Part shown: piece by piece, positions 6,971-12,425 of the stretch
How the letters are laid out: each line of letters opens with the position of its first letter
Numbering within the stretch: position 1 is the first letter of the stretch
Assembly: GCA_031732795.1 (NCBI GenBank)
Contig: JAVMKC010000105.1
Span: 1 to 12,425, forward strand
From: Accumulibacter sp031732795
GTDB taxonomy: Bacteria > Pseudomonadota > Gammaproteobacteria > Burkholderiales > Rhodocyclaceae
Direction of reading: 5' to 3'
Length of the DNA: 12,425 bases
Made by a program: the position numbers and the translations under genes
Notes under the pieces: generated by a model
Database searches by the model: none
Told to the model about the DNA's origin: nothing
Seen by the model: the letters and a program-made list of their open reading frames with translations, nothing else

Positions 6971-7039
6971 CCGGAACGGGATTCGAACCCGCGTCAGACC
7001 GTTGATTGGACGGTTGCTCTACCCGACTGAGCTATCCAG
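6971..7039 (-). ncRNA. Defective tRNA-like cloverleaf (TL-B)
   Basis: Minus strand. D-arm GCTC-AGTCGGGTA-GAGC (7016-7032, with TA at positions 8-9 before it), anticodon stem ACCGT/ACGGT (perfect 5 bp), variable loop CTGAC, T-arm GCGGG-TTCGAAT-CCCGT (6976-6992). Acceptor pairing is CTGGA with TCCGG, only 5 bp; extending to 7 bp (6969-7041) adds C-A and A-A mismatches. The anticodon loop is CCAATCA: C instead of the universal U at 33 and C instead of a purine at 37. Read formally, the anticodon would be AAU, which bacteria do not use. There is no encoded CCA. The D- and T-loops are canonical, so overall folding and tRNA-processing enzyme recognition are plausible while decoding is not. A gene-prediction program could call it a tRNA pseudogene. 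Its place behind the RtcR-controlled promoter suggests a regulatory or decoy RNA instead. Confidence 0.7.
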
Positions 7040-7086
7040 TGGCGGGATGACCGGGAATCGAACCCGAACGAGCCACCAGGCACCCC
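7040..7086 (-). ncRNA. Mini-tRNA: acceptor stem plus T-arm ending in CCA (TL-A)
   Basis: On the minus strand 47 nt would fold as acceptor GGGGTGC with TCATCCC (6 pairs including G-U), then discriminator G and CCA. Between the acceptor strands lie a 12-nt linker and a normal T-arm, TCGGG-TTCGATT-CCCGG. D- and anticodon arms are missing. The linker plus T-stem (GGCTCGTTCGGGTTCGA) resembles a D-arm sequence, as if a tRNA had been deleted from the D-loop to the T-loop. The 3' half (T-arm, acceptor strand, G-CCA) is fully tRNA-like; the 5' pairing partner is my best guess and a more distant partner is possible. The CCA abuts the first base of the next tRNA-like unit. A mature RNA of this kind could be cut out by RNase P or Z type processing. 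Confidence 0.6.
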
Positions 7087-7096
7087 AATATCGCTT

Positions 7097-7122
7097 TTCC
7101 GCGACGGCGGCATACGGCGGAA
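7097..7122 (-). other. TTCCGC/GCGGAA hairpin in the leader
   Basis: A perfect 6-bp stem (7117-7122 with 7097-7102) encloses a 14-nt loop just before the mini-tRNA. It overlaps the partial tRNA 3' copy, so the two folds may be alternatives. Confidence 0.4.
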
Positions 7123-7130
7123 TGACCGGA
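7116..7130 (-). repeat. Partial copy of a tRNA 3' end in the leader
   Basis: TCCGGTCATTCCGCC at 7130-7116 matches CCCGGTCATCCCGCC at 7055-7041 (T-stem, acceptor strand and start of GCCA of the mini-tRNA) at 13 of 15 positions. It looks like a decayed second copy of the tRNA 3' half about 75 bp upstream, one tRNA length away. Confidence 0.5.
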
Positions 7131-7145
7131 AGACTCCTGATTCCA

Positions 7146-7157
7146 CCGCACCGGCGG
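7146..7157 (-). repeat. CCGC-tetraloop-GCGG hairpin, copy 1 in leader
   Basis: The plus strand reads CCGCACCGGCGG. It is the partner of 6868-6879 and forms a strong hairpin close to the predicted 5' end of the transcript, extended by CCA/TGG pairs with a bulge. Confidence 0.45.
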
Positions 7158-7210
7158 GGTGGAACCCCCTTGCCCGTCGGCCTTGCCGCGAATCGGCGAT
7201 GACACGCTTG

Positions 7211-7227
7211 TTGCGAAAGGCGTGCCA
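7211..7227 (-). promoter_or_regulatory. Sigma54 (-24/-12) promoter of the rtc operon
   Basis: The minus strand reads TGGCACG-CCTT-TCGCAA. The sigma54 consensus is TGGCACG-N4-TTGCA, so only one base of the core differs. The invariant GG (7226-7225) and GC (7214-7213) are separated by the required 10 bases. Transcription would start about 12 bases on, near 7201, just before the tRNA-like leader. RtcR, encoded divergently, is a sigma54 activator whose family targets are rtcBA promoters, which makes this assignment strong. Confidence 0.88.
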
Positions 7228-7260
7228 GATTGGCATTTCCTTCGCAAGATATTGAATAAA

Positions 7261-7330
7261 ATGATGTTGATCGATATCATCGGCCGTTCGAATTCATTAA
7301 TGACGATCTTTTGATATAGTCATTTATAAA
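7261..7330. promoter_or_regulatory. AT-rich intergenic block with inverted repeats (candidate RtcR sites, rtcR promoter)
   Basis: This is the most AT-rich part of the divergent region, 35-120 bp upstream of the sigma54 promoter, where enhancer-binding proteins usually bind. AATGAC (7299-7304) and GTCATT (7319-7324) form an inverted repeat with a 14-base centre, and ATGAT (7261-7265) pairs with ATCAT (7276-7280). Either could be part of an RtcR upstream activating site. TATAAA at 7325-7330 may be the -10 box of an rtcR promoter with only a poor -35 (ATGACG). No RtcR consensus is known to me. Confidence 0.3.
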
Positions 7331-7495
7331 TTCATCTACAGGACACAGCAGCCGATCGCTTTTTGGCAGACTGGGAAACCCACCCCGCCCAGCCGCCTCT
7401 TGTCAGGGGGAAACCGCTGGAAGAAGCCGGGCAACCCCGGACAAGGAAGCTGGAAGGCGTTTACTTTTTCCCGTCGATCGCAGGACTTTCGGACC

Positions 7496-9103
7496 ATGAA
7501 AAAAACCGTCGTCATCGGCTTTCTCGGCACCCAACTCGACTACGCCGGCAAAAACAGCGGCCGCTGGGAGAAGTGGCGGCCGAGCGTCGCCCTATGCCAG
7601 CAGGAAGACCTGGTCGTACACCGGCTGGTTCTGATCCATGATCTGCGCAGCCGCGCTCTGGTCGAGCGCGTCGGCAACGACATCGCCCGCATTTCGCCGG
7701 AAACCGAATTCAAACGCGTGGAAATGGAACTACGCGACCCCTGGGATTTCGAGGAGGTCTACACTGCCCTGCACGACTTGGCGCGCAACTACCCCTTCGA
7801 CACGGAAAACGAGGATTACCTGATCCATATCACCACCGGCACGCACGTCGCTCAGATTTGCTGGTTCCTGCTCGCCGAGGCGCACTATCTGCCGGCTCGC
7901 CTGTTGCAGACCTCGCCGCCGCGCAAAAAGGAGATCGCCAACAGTATCGGCCGCTACGAGATCATCGACCTCGACCTGTCACGCTACGACCGCATCGCCC
8001 AGCGCTTTGCCCGCGAACGCGACGACAACCTGTCGTTCCTCAAATCTGGCATTGCCACGCGCAACCTGGCGTTCAACCGGATGATCGAGCAGATCGAACA
8101 GGTTGCCGGCCGCTCGCGCGCGCCGATGTTGCTGGTCGGCCCGACCGGCGCCGGCAAGTCCTTTCTCGCCCGTCGCGTCTTTGAACTGAAACGCCAGCGC
8201 CAGCAACTGAAAGGCCGCTTCATCGAGGTCAACTGCGCCACGTTGCGCGGCGATTCGGCGATGTCCGCCCTCTTTGGCCACAGCAAAGGCGCCTTCACCG
8301 GCGCGCAGCAGGAAAGACCGGGCTTGCTGCGCTCCGCTGATGGCGGCCTGCTTTTTCTCGATGAAATCGGCGAGCTCGGCCTCGACGAACAGGCCATGCT
8401 GCTCAAAGCCATCGAAGAAAAGCGATTTTTTCCCTTTGGCAGCGACCAGGAAGCAAGCAGCGACTTCCAACTGATCGCCGGCACCCACCGCGACCTGCGT
8501 CAGTGGGTGCGCCATGGCAAATTCCGGGAAGACCTCTACGCCCGCATCAACCTGTGGACCTTCGACCTGCCCGGCCTCATCGGCCGACCGGAAGACATCG
8601 AGCCCAACCTCGATTACGAATTGGAACGCTTCGCCGCCGAACACGGCCAGCGTGTACGTTTCAACGTCGAAGCCCGGCGCCGCTACCTGGCCTTCGCCAC
8701 CTCGAAGGACGCCCGCTGGCGCGGCAATTTCCGCGAACTCGGGGCCTCCCTGACCCGCCTCGCCACACTGGCCACCGCCGGACGCATTACGGAAAGCGAC
8801 GTCGCCGACGAAATCGTCCGCCTCACCGCCACCTGGGCCGAAGAACCCGCACTCGACGCTTGTTCCCAGGTCCTCGGCAGCGCAGCAGAACAGCTGGATC
8901 TCTTCGATCGCAGCCAACTAAATGCTGTCATCGCCGTATGTCGGGCCAGCCCCAGCCTTTCGGAAGCCGGCCGACGACTGTTTGCCGTCTCTCGATCAGC
9001 AAAGAAACAAAACAACGATGCCGATAGGTTACGCAAGTACTTGGCACGTTTTGCTCTCGGATTTGAAATGCTGCATCAGCATTTCGAGCAGCGGAAAGTG
9101 TAA
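7496..9103 (+). CDS. rtcR: RtcR, CARF-sensor sigma54 activator of RNA repair
   Basis: From ATG 7496 the product has 535 residues and begins MKKTVVIGFLGTQLDY, like the E. coli protein (532 residues). The open frame also runs upstream to 7400, but that part is not family-like. AGGA lies 10 bases before 7496. Residues 1-180 form the RtcR-type CARF domain, with HITTGTHVAQICWFLLAEA (111-129) as its conserved strand and helix. The AAA+ domain follows: Walker A GPTGAGKS (215-222), the sigma54-contact loop GAFTGA (265-270), Walker B LLFLDE (285-290), and FREDLYARINLW (343-354). The C-terminal helix-turn-helix (about 474-520) includes LSEAGRRLF and NDADRLRKYLARF. In the family, the CARF domain represses ATPase activity until it binds RNA ends with 2',3'-cyclic phosphate. 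All motifs are intact, so the locus should be inducible. Confidence 0.97.
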   Translation: MKKTVVIGFLGTQLDYAGKNSGRWEKWRPSVALCQQEDLVVHRLVLIHDLRSRALVERVGNDIARISPETEFKRVEMELRDPWDFEEVYTALHDLARNYPFDTENEDYLIHITTGTHVAQICWFLLAEAHYLPARLLQTSPPRKKEIANSIGRYEIIDLDLSRYDRIAQRFARERDDNLSFLKSGIATRNLAFNRMIEQIEQVAGRSRAPMLLVGPTGAGKSFLARRVFELKRQRQQLKGRFIEVNCATLRGDSAMSALFGHSKGAFTGAQQERPGLLRSADGGLLFLDEIGELGLDEQAMLLKAIEEKRFFPFGSDQEASSDFQLIAGTHRDLRQWVRHGKFREDLYARINLWTFDLPGLIGRPEDIEPNLDYELERFAAEHGQRVRFNVEARRRYLAFATSKDARWRGNFRELGASLTRLATLATAGRITESDVADEIVRLTATWAEEPALDACSQVLGSAAEQLDLFDRSQLNAVIAVCRASPSLSEAGRRLFAVSRSAKKQNNDADRLRKYLARFALGFEMLHQHFEQRKV

Positions 9104-9474
9104 GCCATTGGCAATAGCCCGCAACCGCCCTTTCGACAGGCTCCATATTTCGACTCCCGATGGCGTCCGTGCACTATTAGCGATTTCTAATGCAATGCTG
9201 GACTACATACACAATTTTTGGCATGAACCTCCCCTCGACCCATCCTGGTTCATGCGACAGGCGCAATTTGCCCAGCCCGGACGGATTGCGGCATGCGCAG
9301 GTAGGTCAGCGTGTTGATGATGGCGATGCGAAGAGTCGGGAGTAGGGGCGATCGCCTATTGACCCGGCTCTATGAAGTTTAAACCGGCGGCATTCAGAGC
9401 GTGGGTGCTATCAGCAAACCTGTTTTGTTCATGTTTTGGCATCTGAGAGCGTCATTGATCATGTTCAGACAGCC
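9104..9474. other. Gap between convergent rtcR and cheR
   Basis: I see no supportable gene. A minus-strand open stretch of about 34 codons (about 9251-9352) reads SPLLPTLRIAIINTLTYLRM... and ends at TGA. It resembles a gene tail, perhaps of a transposase, but I cannot name it. No strong hairpin followed by a U-run is evident for termination of either flanking gene. Confidence 0.35.
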
Positions 9475-10284
9475 CTACGGTTTCCGATAGATCGTCGGCT
9501 GTACGGTGACCAATTGATCGGTGATCGCATTGAGCGACTCGGAGTGACCGACGATGAAATGGCCACCGGATGCCAAGTGAGGAAGAAGATGACCGACAAC
9601 CTTGCGTTTCGTTTCCGCATCGAAATAAATCATCACATTCCGCAAGAAGATGACGTCGAACGGGCCGAGCTGACGGTGGATGGGTTGAGTCAGGTTGATC
9701 TGCTCGAAGGTGACGCGTTCGCGTAAAGTCGGCGAGATCAGGAAGGTCCCTTCGTTGGAACGGACTCCCTTCAAGCAATATTTGCGCATCAATTCGGGTG
9801 GGATGCCTTGGGTACGCTCCAGCGAATAATGACCGGCGCGTGCTTTGGCCAGAACCTGGGTGCTGATGTCCGAGCCGAAGACTTCCCAGGCGGCATTTGG
9901 CAACGCTTCGGAGAGCACCATCGCCAGAGTGTACGCTTCTTCGCCAGTAGAACTGGCGGCGCTCCAGACCCGGAAACGGTCGCCGCGGACTCGTCGTGCC
10001 AGAATTTCCTGGCGCAGATAGTCAAAATGACGAGGTTCGCGGAAGAAATAGGTCTCGTTGGTGGTCAACAGGTCGACCATCGTTTGCAGTTCGCGCGCAT
10101 TCTGGTTACCGGTCACCAGTCGGTAATACTGGGTGAAGGTGGTGAATTGATGTTCTCGCAAACGGCGTTGCAAGCGACCGACAAGCAGGACTTTTTTGCT
10201 GTCCGCCAAGTCGATGCCGGCGATCTTGTAGATCAACCGTTTGAAAAGCATGAATTCCTGGTCGGTGATTGCCAGTGGTTCCAT
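9475..10284 (-). CDS. cheR: Chemotaxis protein methyltransferase CheR
   Basis: The product has 269 residues from the ATG at 10284. CheR transfers methyl groups from S-adenosylmethionine to glutamates of chemoreceptors. The N-terminal helical domain covers about 5-70. LTTNETYFFREPRHF (73-87) is the hallmark linking segment. The SAM-binding fold shows VWSAASSTGEEAYTLAM (106-122), GSDIS (137-141) and FDVIFLRNVMIYFD (209-222), and GHSESL (246-251) closes the fold. A longer frame to 10362 adds a Cys/Phe-rich extension unlike the family, so I prefer 10284 although the ribosome binding site is weak. No pentapeptide-binding beta-insertion or TPR is evident. Other che genes are not in the window. It converges with rtcR and is probably unrelated to RNA repair. 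Confidence 0.93.
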   Translation of the reverse strand: MEPLAITDQEFMLFKRLIYKIAGIDLADSKKVLLVGRLQRRLREHQFTTFTQYYRLVTGNQNARELQTMVDLLTTNETYFFREPRHFDYLRQEILARRVRGDRFRVWSAASSTGEEAYTLAMVLSEALPNAAWEVFGSDISTQVLAKARAGHYSLERTQGIPPELMRKYCLKGVRSNEGTFLISPTLRERVTFEQINLTQPIHRQLGPFDVIFLRNVMIYFDAETKRKVVGHLLPHLASGGHFIVGHSESLNAITDQLVTVQPTIYRKP

Positions 10285-10500
10285 GTTGTGGCTCGCTGTC
10301 AATTCAGAATTGGCACCGCAAAGTGAAAAAAATACCCCCGCACCGCAAAACCAGGGAAGCAATGAAATCGCGGAACATTGTAAATAGTGCGCGATGGACG
10401 AAGGTGATGCAAGGACACTCTGTCGAGGAACTGGATTTGAATCAAAAAGATCGGAACGCTATTCGAGAGAGCAGGAGGCTACCAGGATGCAAAGCGGTGG
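10285..10500. other. Gap between cheR and the DUF808 gene
   Basis: This holds about 216 bp in front of cheR on the minus strand. I see no supportable gene, RNA or clear promoter. Confidence 0.4.
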
Positions 10501-11418
10501 CTACGGCTTGAATTTGCTGCGCAGTGCGTTCAACCCACGGACAGCGGCCAAGCTCAACGCGCCGGCAGCCAGACCGACCAGCAGTTCGAGAATCGTCGGC
10601 AGGATGACCGACCCTATGCTTCCAACTGTCTGAGCCAGGTTGACGATCGAATGGTGCAGCGATGGCAGACCGTGACTGATGATACCGCCGCCAACCAGGA
10701 ACATGGCCGCCGTGCCGATGACGGTCAGGGCTTTCATCAGCCGCGGCGCAGCCAGTACCAGACTCTTGCCGACAGCACGCGCCAGCCTGCCCGGTTTTTT
10801 CATCAAATGGAAACCAATGTCGTCGAGCTTGACGATACCGGCAACGACGCCATAAACGCCGGCGGTCATCAACAGGCCGATGCCGCTGAGAACCACCGCC
10901 TGCGTGCCGAACGGCGCGTCGGCGACAGTGCCGAGCGCGATGACGACGATTTCCGCGGACAGGACAAAATCGGTACGGATGGCGCCTTTGATCTTCTCGG
11001 CTTCGACGACAGCCATGTCTACCGATTCGTCAGCCAGCGCGGCGATTTCGGCGGCATGCTCGGCCTCGTGTTCGCCAGGCGCATGCAGCCATTTATGGGC
11101 CAGCTTTTCGACACCTTCATAGCACAGGTACAGTCCGCCAATCATCAGCAACGGCATCACCGCCACCGGCATCAGCCGACTGATCGCCAACGCAGCCGGC
11201 ACCAGGATCAGCTTGTTTTTCAGCGAGCCAACGGCTACCGCCCAGACAACCGGTAACTCGCGTTCGGCGCGGATTCCGGCCACTTGCTGGGCGTTCAACG
11301 CCAGATCGTCGCCGAGAACGCCAGCGGTTTTTTGAGCGGCGACTTTGGTCAATAAGGCAACGTCGTCGAGCACGCTGGCGATATCGTCGATCAGAACGAG
11401 CAGACTGGCGCCGGCCAT
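10501..11418 (-). CDS. DUF808 (YedI-like) inner-membrane protein
   Basis: The product has 305 residues from the ATG at 11418, which gives the typical family beginning MAGASLLVLIDDIASVLDDV. The longer frame to 11460 adds 14 residues not usual for the family. GVLGDDLALNAQQVAG (about 34-49) is the hallmark DUF808 segment. At least five hydrophobic helices are visible, roughly at 70-105, 150-165, 174-198, 220-245 and 265-290. A charged, His/Glu-rich cytosolic or periplasmic loop (about 112-135) separates the first from the rest. The family is a conserved inner-membrane protein group of unknown role; transport has been suggested but not shown as far as I know. GGGGA lies 7 bases before the ATG. 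It is upstream of cheR and in the same direction, but a gap over 200 bp argues against tight coupling. Confidence 0.92.
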   Translation of the reverse strand: MAGASLLVLIDDIASVLDDVALLTKVAAQKTAGVLGDDLALNAQQVAGIRAERELPVVWAVAVGSLKNKLILVPAALAISRLMPVAVMPLLMIGGLYLCYEGVEKLAHKWLHAPGEHEAEHAAEIAALADESVDMAVVEAEKIKGAIRTDFVLSAEIVVIALGTVADAPFGTQAVVLSGIGLLMTAGVYGVVAGIVKLDDIGFHLMKKPGRLARAVGKSLVLAAPRLMKALTVIGTAAMFLVGGGIISHGLPSLHHSIVNLAQTVGSIGSVILPTILELLVGLAAGALSLAAVRGLNALRSKFKP

Positions 11419-11631
11419 GGCAATTCCCCGGAAAAATGTCGAGAGGTATCGAGCGGTCAAAAGCTATTGTAGTGAAAACAATCGGACAGGAGCTTCAAAG
11501 ACGCGCTGAACGAATCGCATGCCGAGAGAGAGGTACTGCCAAGTTGGCAAGAATCGCGAGTTCTGGTGCGATTTTTCGGCAAGATGGCCCGGCTCTGGGC
11601 TGATTTCCGCTTTCAAGACGCACCTTGAGCG

Positions 11632-11950
11632 TCAGGCGCGAATATCCGTTTCTTCCTCATGCAGAAGAGCGTTGGCCTGGCTGATGTCGCTGGCGTTGCC
11701 GCCCGTGCCGATCACCGTCTGTGTCAGGGCGGTGTGGGCATCGACCCCCAATGTGTGCCTTCATGCCGAGGGGCCATTGATTGCCCTCCTTGCTCGGGTG
11801 CATCTCCTTATCCCGCTCACCGGTGCGATTCTTGGTGAAAGGCTGTGCAGCGATCAGGGTGGCGCAACCGCTATCCCTTGGCGTGGGAACACGCCTCGCT
11901 CGGCCAGGTGGGCATCGATGTGGCTGAAAATCGTGCGGTCGGTAGGAAAT
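11632..11950 (-). pseudogene. Decayed IS5-family transposase
   Basis: Several minus-strand frames together read as the middle of an IS5-type DDE transposase: TIFSHIDAHLAERGVF near 11885-11935, then ATLIAA, then TKNRTGERDKEMHPSKEGNQW and GMKAHIG. After an extra G in the run near 11752, VDAHTALTQTVIGTGGNASDISQANALLHEEE continues to a TGA at 11632-11634. The family normally has INAHLAERG, a DATLIAAPSSTKN segment and GMKAHIGVDxxTGL. The start, the second half and the ends with inverted repeats are not recognisable, and several frameshifts are needed. It is not functional. Intact relatives would be about 320-370 residues. Confidence 0.75.
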
Positions 11951-12425
11951 TACAGCAAACGCGCTAGACACAGGACGCAGGGGCATCTCGGACCGTTCCT
12001 CGGCTCAGAGGTTGTGAATGAATCTACTGCGCGGCCAAGCTACGGCGTTGATCACTCCGTCGTGTTCGGGATGCGCGCCTGGGTCGTCGCCAACACCACC
12101 AACGGGAGTTTTTTCAGAATTGTCTTGCGCACCCCCGGATGAACCGCGTCCAGACCCAAACGGACTTCAGCTGTCAAATTGATCGGTGAAGTAGCTGTTT
12201 TTCATAGTTTCCGATCAAAAAATAAATAAAAACAGTGCTTTTTGGTAACGATGGCATCAAGCACCATCATTGAGAGGTCGATACTGCTCCAGAGAGAATG
12301 TAGGCTGCCGTGCGGAAAAAACGCCCGACGCCATCTTTGTCCAACGGTCGAAAAGATGTGCCGGGCGATAGGCATAAGCGCTAACTTTACATTGATGACA
12401 TCATCGTCTCACGTTGATAACGCCG
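11951..12425. other. Right-end stretch without a supportable gene
   Basis: On the minus strand an ATG at 12205 gives only MKNSYFTDQFDS before a stop. An overlapping frame (about 12052-12200) stays open for 49 codons and ends PLVVLATTQARIPNTTE. I cannot assign either; they may be pieces of the IS remnant or of an older gene. The part from 12206 on is AT-rich and then mixed, with a short palindrome-like TGATGACATCA near 12395. There is no RNA gene or terminator that I can defend. Confidence 0.35.

Larger units (their letters stand above)
6689..7201 (-). other. Long structured leader of the rtc operon (tRNA-like RNA region)
   Basis: About 510 nt lie between the predicted sigma54 transcription start (about 7201) and the slipin ATG, with no convincing protein gene on either strand. 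Read on the minus strand it holds, in order: G/C-rich hairpins (7141-7200); a partial copy of a tRNA 3' end (7116-7130); a TTCCGC/GCGGAA hairpin (7097-7122); a mini-tRNA with CCA (7040-7086); an almost full cloverleaf (6971-7039); an anticodon-arm-like hairpin (6951-6967); and a 7-bp AAGCACC/GGTGCTT stem (6884-6914). The gapless placement behind a damage-induced promoter resembles the known habit of RNA repair operons in other bacteria of carrying Y RNAs, which have tRNA-like modules. No conserved Y RNA Ro-binding stem is recognisable and no Ro60 gene is present. Confidence 0.6.

Noticed and set aside
6969..7041. Functional tRNA-Ile(AAU) or tRNA-Asn reading
   Set aside because: C33, C37, acceptor mismatches and no CCA argue against a decoding tRNA; AAU anticodons are not used in bacteria.
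6751..7202. Plus- and minus-strand open frames of 70-190 codons through the leader
   Set aside because: They run through tRNA-like stems, have no ribosome sites or recognisable families, and the GC bias makes chance open frames common.
7427..7440. CCGGG-CAAC-CCCGG hairpin before rtcR as a terminator or riboswitch
   Set aside because: Short stem with no U-run and no riboswitch-like core; it is too weak to annotate.
7496..8030. Possible CRISPR link because of the CARF domain
   Set aside because: CARF is intrinsic to RtcR. No direct-repeat array with regular spacers and no cas gene is present.
7979..8917. 312-codon minus-strand open frame
   Set aside because: Antisense to the AAA+ domain of rtcR, with no family resemblance of its own.
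11519..12142. 207-codon plus-strand open frame
   Set aside because: It is antisense to the IS5-family transposase remnant and shows no independent similarity.

Overview
The window looks like a Gram-negative, GC-rich proteobacterial chromosome, most likely betaproteobacterial. This rests on RtcR and RtcB being close to the enterobacterial type, on CheR and DUF808 genes of that style, and on remnants of IS5-family and integron-integrase genes. The taxonomic call is inference; nothing in the window fixes the genus.

The core is an RNA end-repair locus. On the plus strand is rtcR (7496-9103), a sigma54 activator with an N-terminal CARF sensor. Divergent from it, on the minus strand, a well-formed sigma54 -24/-12 promoter (7211-7227) faces an operon of about 5.5 kb. 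It begins with a roughly 510-nt leader without convincing protein genes but with tRNA-like pieces. These are a mini-tRNA (acceptor plus T-arm) ending in CCA at 7040, immediately followed by an almost complete cloverleaf (6971-7039) with a defective anticodon loop and acceptor stem. Then come a slipin/SPFH gene (frameshifted near its 3' end), a small zinc-ribbon gene, rtcB (RNA ligase), an unrecognised low-GC gene with a HEPN-like RN-x3-H motif, and rtcA (RNA 3'-phosphate cyclase).

From family knowledge, RtcR is switched on when its CARF domain senses RNA ends left by cleavage (2',3'-cyclic phosphate tRNA fragments). RtcB rejoins 5'-OH ends to 3'-phosphate or cyclic phosphate ends, and RtcA makes the cyclic phosphate. 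The new-looking parts are the tRNA-derived leader RNAs transcribed from the damage-induced promoter and the possible HEPN ribonuclease coupled to rtcB. No Ro60/Rsr or archease gene is present.

Flanks: on the left are a decayed integron-type integrase (about 317-640) and a DUF4349-type lipoprotein gene (725-1525, plus strand), convergent with rtcA. On the right are a cheR chemotaxis methyltransferase gene (9475-10284, minus), a DUF808 membrane protein gene (10501-11418, minus) and a decayed IS5-family transposase (about 11632-11950, minus). The rest of both ends holds no gene I can support.
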